Shown here: piece by piece, positions 18,110 to 27,610 of the stretch | How positions within the stretch are numbered: the first letter of the stretch is position 1 | Layout: every line of letters starts with the position of its first letter | Assembly (NCBI RefSeq): GCF_008692605.1 | Contig: NZ_LFCT01000028.1 | Span: 18,950-82,949 of the forward strand | Length of the DNA: 64,000 bases | Source of the DNA: Sphingobium estronivorans | GTDB taxonomy: Bacteria > Pseudomonadota > Alphaproteobacteria > Sphingomonadales > Sphingomonadaceae | Direction: 5' to 3' | Program-made: the position numbers and the translations under genes | The notes under the pieces: generated by a model | What the model was told of the DNA's origin: nothing | What the model saw: only the letters and a program-made list of their open reading frames with translations | Databases searched by the model: none

Positions 18110-19015
18110 GTGGGTATCTGCGAAGGACGTGTTGCGATCGTGACCGGGGCCGGCAATGGCCTGGGCAAGGCCTATGCGCTGGGTCTGGCGGCGGAGGGCT
18201 GCAAGGTCGTGGTCAACGACCTGGGCGTCGGCACCCATGGTGAGGCCGGGCTGACCAAGGGCGCGGCCGAACAGGTGGTGGACGAGATTCGCGCCATGGG
18301 CGGCGAGGCTGTCGCCAACACCGACGACGTGGCTGACTGGGATGCGGGCAAGCGCATGGTCGAGCAGGCGCTGGACAGCTTCGGTACGCTGCATGCGGTG
18401 GTCAACAATGCCGGTTTCGTGCGTGACCGCATGTTCTTCACCTGCTCGCCCGAGGAATGGGATGCGGTGATCCGCGTCCATCTGCGCGGCCATTTCTGCA
18501 CCAGCCGCCACGCCGCCGAATATTGGCGCGCGCAGAGCAAGGCGGGCAATCCCGTCGACGCCCGCATCATCAACACGACCAGCGGCGCGGGTCTTCAGGG
18601 ATCGATCGGCCAGTCGGCCTATTCGACGGCCAAGGGCGGCATCGCGTCGCTGACGCTGGTGCAGGCGGCCGAACTCGCCCGCCTGGGCGTCACCGCCAAC
18701 GCGCTGGCCCCCAATGCCCGTACCCGGATGACCGACACCGGCGCGTTCGACATGGACGTGAAGGAAGGCGAATTCGACCTGTTCGCGCCCGAGAACATGG
18801 CCCCGCTGGTCGCCTATCTGGTGTCCGAACAGTCGAAGGGCGTGACCGGCCAGGTATTCGAACTGAAGGGCGGCCAAGTTTTCCTGTCGCAAGGCTGGAC
18901 CGACAGCCCCGCCTTCGACAAGGGCGCCCGCATCGAAGCGAGCGAGATGGACGGCATCGTCCGCAAGCTGCTGACCACGCGCGAACCCGCCAAGCCGGTC
19001 TACGGAGCCGCCTGA
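18110..19015 (+). CDS. Short-chain dehydrogenase, Rv3548c type
   Basis: 301 aa, GTG start at 18110 with AAGGAG 8 nt upstream. The cofactor loop TGAGNGLG is at 12-19, and the catalytic Ser158, Tyr171 and Lys175 are all present. It is longer than a classical 250-aa SDR and matches the KstR2-regulon SDR Rv3548c over its length (MGICEGRVAIVTGAG, the RARTRMT-like PNARTRMTDT, and the C-terminal PVYG). It may oxidise a hydroxyacyl-CoA of ring C/D degradation. The stop overlaps the next ATG by one base. Confidence 0.9.
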   Translation: MGICEGRVAIVTGAGNGLGKAYALGLAAEGCKVVVNDLGVGTHGEAGLTKGAAEQVVDEIRAMGGEAVANTDDVADWDAGKRMVEQALDSFGTLHAVVNNAGFVRDRMFFTCSPEEWDAVIRVHLRGHFCTSRHAAEYWRAQSKAGNPVDARIINTTSGAGLQGSIGQSAYSTAKGGIASLTLVQAAELARLGVTANALAPNARTRMTDTGAFDMDVKEGEFDLFAPENMAPLVAYLVSEQSKGVTGQVFELKGGQVFLSQGWTDSPAFDKGARIEASEMDGIVRKLLTTREPAKPVYGAA

Positions 19016-20118
19016 TGGATTTCGCGCTCAGCGATGACCAGCGCGCCATTCAGGAGGCCGCGCACGACTTCCTGACCGACGCCGCCAACCCGGACCTGAT
19101 CCGCGCCGTGGTCGAAGGCGCCACGGGCTTCGACGAAAGCCTGTGGCGGAGCCTCGCCGGTGAGATGGGTTTTGCCGGGCTGATGGTGCCGGAGGCCTAT
19201 GGCGGGCTGGGGCTGGGCGCGGTGGAAATGGCGCTGGTACTGGAGGAAACGGGCCGCGTGCTGGCGCCCGTGCCCTTTTTCGAAACGGCGGTGCTGGCCG
19301 TTCAGGCCGTGCTGGCGGCCGGGTCGGCCGAGCAGAAGCAAAGCCTCCTTCCCCGTCTGGCGTCCGGGACGGCGGCCTGCTTCGCCGGAACCGCCGACCG
19401 GCCGACCCTGTCGAACGGCCGTCTGACCGGCACGGCCGGTTTCGTGACCTTCGGTCATATCGCGCAGCTGATCGTCGTCGCCACGGCGGATGACAGTCTG
19501 GTCGTGCTGGAAGCAGGGACGCCCGGCCTTTCGGTCGAGGCGCTGCCCGGTCTGGACCGCACGCGCCGCTTCGCCACACTGACCTTCGACTGCGCGGTGA
19601 CGCCCGACATGGTGCTGGGCGAGGTGGGTGGCGCAAGGGCCGCCATTGCCCGCACCCTTGCCATCGGCGCGGGCCTGCTCGCCGCCGAACAGACGGGGGG
19701 CGCGCACTATAGCCTCGACGCCACCGTCGACTACGCGAAGCAGCGCATGCAGTTCGGGCGTCTGATCGGCTCATTCCAGGCGTACAAGCATATGCTGGCG
19801 GACATGATGCTGCTGGTCGAGGCGTCGCGCTCGGCCGCTTATTATGCCGCCGCCGCCATTGATGAGGATGGCGAGGAACTGGCCGAAGCCTGCCATATCG
19901 CGCGCGGCTATGCGTCCGACGCCTATCGGTCGATCAGCGGCGACGCGATCCAGCTCCACGGCGGCATCGGCTTCACCTGGGAACATCACGCCCATCTTTA
20001 TTTCAAGCGCGCCCGCGCCACGGCCAGCTGGCTGGGGTCGCCGGATTCCCATCGGGAGGCGCTGGCGAAGCTGCTGCTGGACGGCGATGCTCCGACCGAC
20101 GAGAAGGCGGCCGCATGA
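19015..20118 (+). CDS. Acyl-CoA dehydrogenase family protein
   Basis: 367 aa. The ATG at 19015 shares one base with the SDR stop; the open frame extends far upstream but is an out-of-frame shadow of the SDR. The N-terminal helical domain (DQRAIQEAAHDFL), GLMVPEAYGGLG, and the C-terminal YAKQRMQFGRLIGSFQAYKH and LHGGIGFTWEHHAHLYFKRA mark the ACAD fold. The middle domain lacks the canonical CxTEPxxGSD loop, as in small-subunit or divergent steroid ACADs, so a partner subunit is possible. Confidence 0.87.
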   Translation: MDFALSDDQRAIQEAAHDFLTDAANPDLIRAVVEGATGFDESLWRSLAGEMGFAGLMVPEAYGGLGLGAVEMALVLEETGRVLAPVPFFETAVLAVQAVLAAGSAEQKQSLLPRLASGTAACFAGTADRPTLSNGRLTGTAGFVTFGHIAQLIVVATADDSLVVLEAGTPGLSVEALPGLDRTRRFATLTFDCAVTPDMVLGEVGGARAAIARTLAIGAGLLAAEQTGGAHYSLDATVDYAKQRMQFGRLIGSFQAYKHMLADMMLLVEASRSAAYYAAAAIDEDGEELAEACHIARGYASDAYRSISGDAIQLHGGIGFTWEHHAHLYFKRARATASWLGSPDSHREALAKLLLDGDAPTDEKAAA

Positions 20119-21167
20119 CAGGCGACGCCCTTCCTTCCACCATGGATGCCATGGCGATGGACGGCTTTGCCGGACCGGAGGCGATTCGCCGCCAGTCCCT
20201 GCCCGTCCCCGCGCCGCAATCCCATGAGATGCTGGTCAAGGTGGCGGCGGTCGGCGTCAATCCGGCGGACTGGAAGGCCTGCGCGGGCTTCCTGCCTTTC
20301 CTGCCCGACGCTTTCCTGCCTCTGGTGCCCGGATTTGACGGCACGGGCACGGTGGTCGCACTGGGCGACGGCGTGACCGATATGGCCGTAGGCGACCGCG
20401 TCGCCTTCATGTCCGGGCTGCCGCTCGGGCGCGGGGGCACATGGGCCGACTATGCGATCTGCCCCGTCGCCCATGCCGTGAAGCTGCCCGCCGGCCTTTC
20501 CTTCGCCGCTGCCGCCACTATTCCCGTGGCCGGAATTTCCGCGCGCGAGGCGCTGCTGACCCAAGGCCAGCTGAAGGCAGGCGAGCGCGTGCTGATCAAC
20601 GGCGGATCGGGCGGAACCGGCCTGTTCGCTATCCAGATCGCCAAGGCCGCAGGAGCCATCGTCGCCGCGACGGCCGGTGCGGCCAATCAGGATCTGCTGA
20701 GATCGCTCGGCGTCGACCTGCCGATCGACTATCGCAACGAAGATGTCGCCGGAAAGATCGCCGAATGGGCGGCCGAGGGCGTAGACCTTGTCCTCGACAC
20801 GGTGGGTCAGGGCAGCCTTTCCGATCCGGCCGCGCTGATCCGGCCCGGCGGCCGTTATGTCGCCATTGAAACCATGTTGCCGCAGGAGGCGCTGCCCGAC
20901 ACGGCTCGCTTCGCCGCGCGGGACATCAGCGCCATCCGCGCCTCCGCCAGTTTCGAGCGGCTGGGCGAGCATCTCGCCGCTCTGGTGACGGCTATTGACG
21001 CAGGCGCCATGGCGCCGCCGCCTTTTGAACTGCTGCCGCTGGCCGATGCTGCCGCAGCCATGGCCCGCGTTCGCGAGGGCCATGTGCGCGGCAAGATCGT
21101 GCTGGCGGTGGACGCCCAACTCGACCGGGCCGAACCGACGCCCGCAACTAGCAAGGACGCAGCATGA
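20115..21167 (+). CDS. Zinc-independent medium-chain dehydrogenase/reductase (quinone-oxidoreductase type)
   Basis: 350 aa. MDR superfamily: an N-terminal GroES-like domain (VNPADWKACAGFLP, PGFDGTGTVVALG) and a Rossmann domain with the NADP loop GGSGGTGLFAIQ near residue 160. It lacks the structural-zinc Cys cluster, as in quinone oxidoreductases and crotonyl-CoA-reductase-like enzymes. It could reduce an enone or enoyl-CoA in the pathway. It overlaps its neighbours by 4 nt on both sides. Confidence 0.85.
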   Translation: MTGDALPSTMDAMAMDGFAGPEAIRRQSLPVPAPQSHEMLVKVAAVGVNPADWKACAGFLPFLPDAFLPLVPGFDGTGTVVALGDGVTDMAVGDRVAFMSGLPLGRGGTWADYAICPVAHAVKLPAGLSFAAAATIPVAGISAREALLTQGQLKAGERVLINGGSGGTGLFAIQIAKAAGAIVAATAGAANQDLLRSLGVDLPIDYRNEDVAGKIAEWAAEGVDLVLDTVGQGSLSDPAALIRPGGRYVAIETMLPQEALPDTARFAARDISAIRASASFERLGEHLAALVTAIDAGAMAPPPFELLPLADAAAAMARVREGHVRGKIVLAVDAQLDRAEPTPATSKDAA

Positions 21168-21955
21168 CCCCGACTTCCCCCGTTCCGCCCTATCCCACTC
21201 CGCGCGGCCTGCTGACGGGCAAGACGGTCGTCGTGACGGCTGCTGCGGGCACCGGCATCGGCTTTTCCGCCGCCAAGCGCGCCGCCGAGGAAGGCGCGAA
21301 GCTGCTGATCAGCGATTTCCACGAGCGCCGTCTGGGCGAAGCGGCCGACCGGATCGCCGATGAAGCGGGCGTGGAACGGCCAGCGACCTTCGTCTGCGAC
21401 GTGACCAGCGAAGAAGCCGTGCAGGCGCTGCGCGACGCGTCGCTGGCCGCGCTGGGCAAGGTGGATGTGCTCATCAACAATGCGGGTCTGGGCGGCGAGG
21501 TCGACATTGTGGACATGACCGACGACCAGTGGAACCGCGTGTTCGACGTCACGCTGACCAGCCTGTTCCGCATGACCCGCGCCTTCCTGCCGCACATGTA
21601 TGCCAACAAGTCGGGCGTCATGGTCAACAACGCCTCGGTCCTGGGCTGGCGCGCGCAAAAGGGGCAGGCCCACTATGCCGCCGCCAAGGCGGGCGTCATG
21701 GCCTTCACCCGCTGCTCCGCCATCGAAGCGGCCGAACATGGCGTGCGCATCAACGCCGTCGCGCCGTCGCTCGCCATGCATCCTTTCCTCGCCAAGGTGA
21801 CGACGCAGGAAACGCTGGACCTGCTGGTCGAGAAGGAAGCGTTCAAGCGCCCCGCCGAAGTGTGGGAAATCGCCAACGTCATGATGTTCCTGGCGAGCGA
21901 ACTGTCCTCCTACATGACGGGCGAAATCGTCTCCGTCTCCAGCCAGAGGGCCTGA
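21164..21955 (+). CDS. ipdF: IpdF-type SDR (Rv3559c homologue)
   Basis: 263 aa. The cofactor loop is the unusual AAAGTGIG (26-33), identical in kind to Rv3559c; the catalytic Ser158, Tyr171 and Lys175 are present. Shared blocks include DHHERRLGE-like DFHERRLGE, MTDDQWNRV, NNASVLGWRAQ and RCSAIEAAE. IpdF oxidises the 5-hydroxyl of the HIP-derived CoA ester. It starts with an ATGA overlap with the MDR gene and is followed by the MaoC gene after 3 nt. Confidence 0.92.
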   Translation: MTPTSPVPPYPTPRGLLTGKTVVVTAAAGTGIGFSAAKRAAEEGAKLLISDFHERRLGEAADRIADEAGVERPATFVCDVTSEEAVQALRDASLAALGKVDVLINNAGLGGEVDIVDMTDDQWNRVFDVTLTSLFRMTRAFLPHMYANKSGVMVNNASVLGWRAQKGQAHYAAAKAGVMAFTRCSAIEAAEHGVRINAVAPSLAMHPFLAKVTTQETLDLLVEKEAFKRPAEVWEIANVMMFLASELSSYMTGEIVSVSSQRA

Positions 21956-21958
21956 TCC

Positions 21959-22420
21959 ATGGCGGTGGTCTTCAACAATCCGCGCGACCTGCTGGGTCAG
22001 GACGGCGCAAAGCTCGACGTTTCCGAATGGCTGACGATCGAGCAGGATCGCATCGACGCCTTCGCGGACTGCACCGGCGATCATCAGTGGATCCATGTCG
22101 ATCCCGTCCGCGCCAAGGACGGGCCGTTCGGCGCCACGGTGGCGCATGGCTATCTGACGCTCAGCCTGGTCAACCTGTTCCTGCCGCAGATCGTCGATGT
22201 GCGCGGCTTTTCCGCGGGCATCAATGTCGGCATGGACCGCACGCGCTTCCTCGCGCCCGTGCTCGTCGGCTCGCGCATTCGCGGCACCGGCGAGATCGTG
22301 TCGGTGGAGGAGGTGAAGGGCGGCGCCATCCAGGCCGTGATCCGCGTCACCGTGGAAATCGACGGCCAGGACAAGCCCGCCTGCATCGTCGACACCATCA
22401 ACCGCTATTTCCCGGAGTGA
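21959..22420 (+). CDS. MaoC-like (R)-specific enoyl-CoA hydratase
   Basis: 153 aa, a single hot-dog domain. The hydratase-2 dyad is Asp41 and His46 in TGDHQWIHVDP, followed by the family GPFGATVAHGYLTLSL. It hydrates an enoyl-CoA, or dehydrates the reverse way. The single-domain form is shorter than the two-domain or heteromeric steroid side-chain hydratases. It sits between ipdF and the isomerase gene. Confidence 0.9.
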   Translation: MAVVFNNPRDLLGQDGAKLDVSEWLTIEQDRIDAFADCTGDHQWIHVDPVRAKDGPFGATVAHGYLTLSLVNLFLPQIVDVRGFSAGINVGMDRTRFLAPVLVGSRIRGTGEIVSVEEVKGGAIQAVIRVTVEIDGQDKPACIVDTINRYFPE

Positions 22421-22425
22421 GCCAA

Positions 22426-22797
22426 ATGCCCGATCCCGCCAAGATGGAAGCTACCGTCCACGCCTATGTCGCCGCGTTCGAGGCAGGCAGTCCCGATCAG
22501 GTCGCCGCGCTGTTCGCGGCGGATGCGACGGTCGAGGACCCCATTGGCAGCCCGCCCCACAAGGGTCGTGAAGCGATCCGCGCCTTCTATGCCGAATCCA
22601 TGAAGACCGGCGCCAAGCTGACCCTGGAAGGCCCGGTGCGCGTCACGGCGGAGTATGCGGCTTTCCCCTTCAGCGTTCATCTGAACTATGACGGCCCCAA
22701 GCGCATCGATGTCATCGACACCTTCCGCTTCAACGAAGCGAATGAAGTGATCGAAATGCGGGCCTTTTTCGGCCCGACCAACATGCAAGGTTTTTGA
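22426..22797 (+). CDS. ksi: Delta5-3-ketosteroid isomerase (KSI)
   Basis: 123 aa. Alignment by eye to Comamonas testosteroni KSI (125 aa) puts Tyr14 and Asp38 at the same residue numbers ([15 protein letters not shown]), and Asp98 (VIDTFRF) one residue off from Asp99. These three are the oxyanion-hole and proton-transfer residues. The enzyme moves the C5=C6 double bond of 3-oxo-5-ene steroids to C4=C5. The gene is easily missed because its frame is open for 300 codons upstream, through the MaoC gene. The start at 22426 follows the MaoC stop by 5 nt. Confidence 0.93.
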   Translation: MPDPAKMEATVHAYVAAFEAGSPDQVAALFAADATVEDPIGSPPHKGREAIRAFYAESMKTGAKLTLEGPVRVTAEYAAFPFSVHLNYDGPKRIDVIDTFRFNEANEVIEMRAFFGPTNMQGF

Positions 22798-22811
22798 GCG
22801 AGGATTTCCCC

Positions 22812-24014
22812 ATGCGTGAAGCAGCCATCATCTCCACCGCCCGCACCGGCGTCGGCAAGGCGTATCGCGGCGCGTTCAACGATACCGAGGCGCCGGTCCT
22901 GTCGTCCCATGTCGTCAATGCCGCGATCGAACGCGCGGGCATCGACCCGGCGCGCGTCGACGACGTGTATCTGGGCGTCGGCAACCACTGGAACACCCAA
23001 AGCTACAATCTGGGCCGCCTGACCGTCCATGGTTCGGTGCTGCCCGTCACGACCGCCGGTTTCACGCTCGACCGCAAATGCTCCTCGGGCCTCAATGCCA
23101 TCGCGCTCGCCGCGCGCGGCATCATGTGCGACGAGATCGACGTCGCCGTGGCCGGGGGCATGGAAAGCATCTCGCTGACCATCAACAAGCATGCGCCGAC
23201 CTTCCGCAATCGGTCCGAATTCATCAAGGCGCAGGACCCCTATGCCTATATGGTGATGATCGAGACGGCTGAGATCGTCGCCGAACGCTATGGCGTCAGC
23301 CGCGAGGATCAGGACCGCTTCGCCGCCCTGTCGCAGCAGCGCGCCGCCGCCGCGCAGGAAGCCGGGCGCTTCGATGCCGAAATCGTGCCTATCACCGTCA
23401 CCAAGGCGCTGCTCGACAAGGAAGGCAATGAGACCGGCAAGGAAGAGGTGACGCTGGCCAAGGATGAGGGCATCCGCGCAGGCACCACCTATGAGGCGCT
23501 CGCCGGCCTGAAGCCCGTGTTCAAGAACGGCCAGGTCATCCAGGAAGGCAAGCATGTGACGGCGGGCAACGCCAGCCAGCTGTCCGATGGTGCGTCGGCG
23601 CAGGTCGTCATGGACCTCGCCACCGCGCAGAAGGAAGGGCGGCCGATCCTGGGCGTCTATCGCGGTTTCCAGGTTGCGGGCTGCGGCGCGGATGAAATGG
23701 GCATCGGCCCGGTCTTCGCCATCCCCAAGCTGCTCGACCGCGCGGGCCTGAAGATCGACGATATCGGCCTGTTCGAAATCAACGAAGCCTTCGCGTCGCA
23801 AGCCGTCTATTGCCAGCAGAAGCTGGGCATCGACCCGGAAAAGCTGAACGTCAACGGCGGCGGCATCGCCATCGGCCATCCCTTCGGCATGACCGGATCG
23901 CGTCTGGTCGGCCATGCGCTGATCGAGGGCAAGCGCCGGGGCGTCAAATATGTCGTCGTGTCGATGTGCGTCGCGGGCGGCATGGGCGCAGCCGGTCTGT
24001 TCGAGGTCGCCTGA
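22812..24014 (+). CDS. Acetyl-CoA acyltransferase-type thiolase
   Basis: 400 aa. Cys90 ([10 protein letters not shown]) is the acyl nucleophile; GHPFGMTGS supplies the His and SMCVAGGMG the second Cys. The ATG at 22812 has GAGGA upstream; the longer TTG start at 22794 is unlikely. It is distinct from the fadA6-type thiolase in the same operon and has an insert after GRFDAEIV ([16 protein letters not shown]) typical of degradative thiolases. It may serve propionyl- or acetyl-CoA release at a second beta-oxidation turn. Confidence 0.9.
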   Translation: MREAAIISTARTGVGKAYRGAFNDTEAPVLSSHVVNAAIERAGIDPARVDDVYLGVGNHWNTQSYNLGRLTVHGSVLPVTTAGFTLDRKCSSGLNAIALAARGIMCDEIDVAVAGGMESISLTINKHAPTFRNRSEFIKAQDPYAYMVMIETAEIVAERYGVSREDQDRFAALSQQRAAAAQEAGRFDAEIVPITVTKALLDKEGNETGKEEVTLAKDEGIRAGTTYEALAGLKPVFKNGQVIQEGKHVTAGNASQLSDGASAQVVMDLATAQKEGRPILGVYRGFQVAGCGADEMGIGPVFAIPKLLDRAGLKIDDIGLFEINEAFASQAVYCQQKLGIDPEKLNVNGGGIAIGHPFGMTGSRLVGHALIEGKRRGVKYVVVSMCVAGGMGAAGLFEVA

Positions 24015-24017
24015 TCC

Positions 24018-25187
24018 ATGCAACTTGCCTTCGCCCCTGAACTGAAAACCTTTCGCGAAGAGGCCGCCGACTGGCTGAACAGCCAGCTTAGCGGCCCCTT
24101 CAAAGGGGTTCGCGGCCAGACCAACCAGACCGACAATGTCGAGGAACGCCGCGCGTGGGAAGCCGCGCTGGGCGAGGCGCGGTGGAGCGTCGTCGGCTGG
24201 CCGGAGCAATGGGGCGGGCGGGACGCCTCCATCGCGCAGCAGGTGATCTTCGCGGAGGAATATGCGCGGGCCAAGGCCCCTCCCCGCCTCGGTCATCTGG
24301 GCGTCGAACTGCTCGGGCCGACGCTGCTGGCGCTCGGCACGGAGGAGCAGAAGGCGCGCTTTCTGCCCGACATCGCCCATGGCCGGGCGATCTGGTGCCA
24401 AGGCTATTCGGAGCCGGGTGCGGGGTCCGACCTTGCCAACGTCAAGACCAAGGCGCGGGCAGAAGGCGATAAATATATCATCGACGGGCAGAAGATCTGG
24501 ACGTCCATGGGCATGGTCGCCGACTGGTGTTTCGTCGTCGCGCGTACCGAGCTGGGCAGCGTGGGCAATAAGGGCCTGTCCTTCCTGATGGTGCCGATGG
24601 ACCAGCCGGGCGTCACGCCGCGTCCGATCCGCCAGATGACCGGCGAGGCCGAATTTGCCGAAGTCTTCTTCGACGGCGCGGAGGCACTGGCCATCGACCG
24701 CATCGGTGCGGAGGGCGACGGCTGGCAGGTGGCGATGGCACTGCTGGGCTTCGAGCGCGGCGTGTCCACCCTCGCCCAGCAGATGCATTTCCGCAACGAA
24801 CTGGACGAGATCATCGCCGCTGCCAAGGCGAACGGCAAGGCCGGGGATGCGCTGATCCGCCAGCGGATCGCCCATGCCCATGCGGGTCTCAAGATCATGC
24901 GCTATAACGGCCTGCGCATGCTGTCCGACGAGGGCGAGACCCTGTCCGGCGCCGCATACACCTATAAGCTCTACTGGTCGCAATGGCACAAGGCGCTGGG
25001 CGAACTTGCCATGGACGTGCTGGGGCAGGAGGGCGAAGTCGGCCTCGACGAAGAACGCTTCGACGGTCTTACCACCATGTATCTGATGAGCCGGTCCGAC
25101 ACCATCTATGCCGGAACCGATCAGATTCAACGCAACATCATCGCCGAGCGCGGGCTCGGACTGCCAAGGGAGCCGCGCGGCCAATGA
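24018..25187 (+). CDS. fadE30: FadE30-type acyl-CoA dehydrogenase
   Basis: 389 aa. Resemblance to mycobacterial FadE30 (385 aa) runs the whole length: [65 protein letters not shown] and the C-terminal [11 protein letters not shown]. FadE30 introduces the first double bond into the HIP-CoA propionyl side chain. It ends in an ATGA overlap with fadD3, whose product makes its substrate. Confidence 0.93.
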   Translation: MQLAFAPELKTFREEAADWLNSQLSGPFKGVRGQTNQTDNVEERRAWEAALGEARWSVVGWPEQWGGRDASIAQQVIFAEEYARAKAPPRLGHLGVELLGPTLLALGTEEQKARFLPDIAHGRAIWCQGYSEPGAGSDLANVKTKARAEGDKYIIDGQKIWTSMGMVADWCFVVARTELGSVGNKGLSFLMVPMDQPGVTPRPIRQMTGEAEFAEVFFDGAEALAIDRIGAEGDGWQVAMALLGFERGVSTLAQQMHFRNELDEIIAAAKANGKAGDALIRQRIAHAHAGLKIMRYNGLRMLSDEGETLSGAAYTYKLYWSQWHKALGELAMDVLGQEGEVGLDEERFDGLTTMYLMSRSDTIYAGTDQIQRNIIAERGLGLPREPRGQ

Positions 25188-26737
25188 CCGAAACCATGGG
25201 AACATGGCCCGAAACCATCCCCGCCGCCGCGAAGGCGGCGGCGGAACGCTGGCCTGCCATCATCGGCCTGATCGAAGGCGATGAGCGTTGGACCTTCGCC
25301 GACATCTGGGCCGACGCGCGGGCCTCCGCATCCGCCATGCTCAGCCACGGCGTCGGTCATGGCGACCGCGTCGGCATCTGGGCCCCCAACTGCCGGGCGT
25401 GGATTCTCGCGGCGCTGGGCGCCCATATCGTGGGCGCCGCCATCATCCCCCTGAACACCCGCTTCAAGGGGCAGGAAGCCGCCGACATCCTGCGCCGCAG
25501 CCGGGTCAAGCTGCTGTTCGCGCCGCAGGATTTCCTGGGCGTCGATTATGCGACGCTTCTGGCCGGAGAAGAGCTGCCCGATCTGCAGGAGATCATCCGC
25601 ACCGATCACGGGTTCGACCATTTCCTGACGCGCGGCAAGGGCGCGGGGGATCCGGCGGTCGATGAGGCGTATGCGCGCCTGTCCGGCGACGACATCAGCG
25701 ACATCATCTTCACCTCCGGCACGACCGGCCGGCCCAAGGGCGCATTGACTTCGCACCGACAGGTTGTGCAGACGTTCGGCGACTGGTCGGTGCGCGTCGA
25801 CCTGCGCGAGGGCGATAATTATCTCATCGTCAATCCCTTCTTCCACACCTTCGGCTACAAGGCAGGCTGGGTAACATGCTTCACGCGCGGCGCGACCATC
25901 GTGCCGATGGCGACCTTCGACGGTGCCGAAATGGTGCGGCAGATTGAGCAGAACCGGATCAACTTCATCCCCGGACCGCCGACCATCTATCTGACGCTGC
26001 TGCAGGAACTGGCCGGGGACAAGCCCCGCGACTTCTCCTCCCTGCGGGTCGCCGTGACGGGCGCGGCGCCGGTCGCGCCGGCGCTGGTCGAACGGATGCG
26101 CAACGAACTTGGCATGTCGAACATCGTCAACGGCTACGGCATGACCGAATGCGGCTCCATCGCCATGACCTGTCAGGGCGACGATGCCGAAACGGTCGCG
26201 CATAGCTGCGGCCTGCCGATGCCCGGCCTGGAAGTGCGCTGCGTCGATGAGGAAGGCCGCGATGTCCCGACGGGACAGGCGGGCGAATTCTGGGTGCGCG
26301 GCCATTCGGTGATGAAGGGCTATCTGGACAATCCGCAGGCGACGGCGGAGGCCATCGATGCGGACGGCTGGCTGCATACCGGCGATATCGGTACCATCGA
26401 CGCGCGCGGCTATCTCGCCATCACCGACCGCAAGAAGGACATGTATATTTCCGGCGGATTCAACTGCTACCCCGCCGAGATCGAAAAGCTGCTTGCCGCC
26501 CATCCCGCCATCGAAATGGCGGCGGTTATCGGCGTGCCCGACGAGCGCTTGGGCGAGATCGGCAAGGCCTTCGTCGTGCTGCGCCCGGGCCAGCAGGCGG
26601 ACGAGATCGCGATCATTGGCTGGGCACGCGAGAATATGGCCAATTACAAAGTGCCTCGCCGGATCGCCTTCGTCGATGCCCTGCCCCGCAATGCCGGCGG
26701 CAAGGTGCTTCGCACCGCGCTACGCGATCTGGGTTAA
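25184..26737 (+). CDS. fadD3: FadD3-type HIP-CoA ligase
   Basis: 517 aa. The adenylate-forming P-loop FTSGTTGRPKG is at 176-186, followed by NGYGMTECG, TGDIGTIDARGYLAITDRKK and the C-terminal catalytic Lys in NAGGKVLR. It activates the propionate side chain of HIP with ATP and CoA, the entry step of ring C/D degradation. The adjacent fadE30 is the strongest sign of this substrate. The first ATG (25184) overlaps the fadE30 stop. It is the last gene of the gap-free operon; a 36-nt gap follows. Confidence 0.92.
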   Translation: MTETMGTWPETIPAAAKAAAERWPAIIGLIEGDERWTFADIWADARASASAMLSHGVGHGDRVGIWAPNCRAWILAALGAHIVGAAIIPLNTRFKGQEAADILRRSRVKLLFAPQDFLGVDYATLLAGEELPDLQEIIRTDHGFDHFLTRGKGAGDPAVDEAYARLSGDDISDIIFTSGTTGRPKGALTSHRQVVQTFGDWSVRVDLREGDNYLIVNPFFHTFGYKAGWVTCFTRGATIVPMATFDGAEMVRQIEQNRINFIPGPPTIYLTLLQELAGDKPRDFSSLRVAVTGAAPVAPALVERMRNELGMSNIVNGYGMTECGSIAMTCQGDDAETVAHSCGLPMPGLEVRCVDEEGRDVPTGQAGEFWVRGHSVMKGYLDNPQATAEAIDADGWLHTGDIGTIDARGYLAITDRKKDMYISGGFNCYPAEIEKLLAAHPAIEMAAVIGVPDERLGEIGKAFVVLRPGQQADEIAIIGWARENMANYKVPRRIAFVDALPRNAGGKVLRTALRDLG

Positions 26738-26773
26738 GCAGCGGCAAAAGAACAAGGATAGGGAGAGCGAATT

Positions 26774-27553
26774 GTGAGCAAAGATCTACAATCGCGCCTC
26801 TCTCTTCCCGGCACGGGCGTCGTGATCACAGGCGGCGCGTCGGGAATCGGCCTGGCCTCCGCCCGGGCGCTCGCCAGCGTCGGGCGGCCGGTCGTAATCT
26901 GGGATATCCATGAAGGACGGGCTGTCGAGGCCGCGCAAGCCGTACGGCGAGAAACCGGCACGCCCTGCACCGGCATGGGTGTCGATGTGCGCGATCCTCA
27001 GGCGATCGCCGGGGCCGCCGAGCGGACGCGGGCCGCCCTGCCCTCCATCGGCGGCCTCGTCCACTGCGCGGGGATCGTCGACACCGCCTCGCTCGACGGC
27101 ATCACGCTGCAAAGCTGGGACGACGGGATGAACGTCCATCTGCGCCCCATCGTGCTGCTGTTGCAGGCTTTCCTGGAGGATATGAAGCGCCAGCCCGGCT
27201 CCGCCATGGTGGCGACCGCGTCGATCAACGCGACGCTGGGCAATGCGATCAATCCCATTTACACGGCCGCGAAAGGGGGCGTCCTGTCGCTCGTGCGCTC
27301 GCTGGCGGACCGGCTGGGACGGGACGGCATCCGCATCAACGCGGTGTCGCCAGGGCAGATCGTGACACCCATGATGACGCCCGCCATCAATGCCCTGCCT
27401 CAGGGGCATTTCGAGCAGCGCATCCTGCTGGAACGGATCGGGGAGCCCGAAGAGATCGGCCGCGTGGTCCGTTTCCTGCTTTCGGATGAGGCAAGCTACA
27501 TCACCGCTGCCGAGATCGTCGTGGATGGAGGCAATATTTCCTCTCAACGATAA
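26774..27553 (+). CDS. Classical short-chain dehydrogenase
   Basis: 259 aa, GTG start at 26774 after AGGGAGAGCG. The TGGASGIG cofactor loop, an Asp in VIWDIHEG (NAD preference) and an intact Ser-Tyr-Lys set (ATASINATLG, PIYTAAKGG) are present. It opens a run of tailoring oxidoreductases after the HIP operon. A hydroxysteroid dehydrogenase is plausible, but the substrate cannot be read from the sequence. Confidence 0.85.
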   Translation: MSKDLQSRLSLPGTGVVITGGASGIGLASARALASVGRPVVIWDIHEGRAVEAAQAVRRETGTPCTGMGVDVRDPQAIAGAAERTRAALPSIGGLVHCAGIVDTASLDGITLQSWDDGMNVHLRPIVLLLQAFLEDMKRQPGSAMVATASINATLGNAINPIYTAAKGGVLSLVRSLADRLGRDGIRINAVSPGQIVTPMMTPAINALPQGHFEQRILLERIGEPEEIGRVVRFLLSDEASYITAAEIVVDGGNISSQR

Positions 27554-27610
27554 GAGGATCGGCCGCCGACAGATCGAGTGAGCAACCAACCGATAATGGG
27601 AGAGTGACGC

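Noticed and set aside
21529..22425. Upstream extension of the KSI reading frame
   Set aside because: It runs out of frame through ipdF and the MaoC gene; the real protein begins at 22426, matching the KSI family length.
22686..25205. 839-codon minus-strand open frame
   Set aside because: Antisense to the thiolase and fadE30, both with clear catalytic motifs; the frame has no family features.
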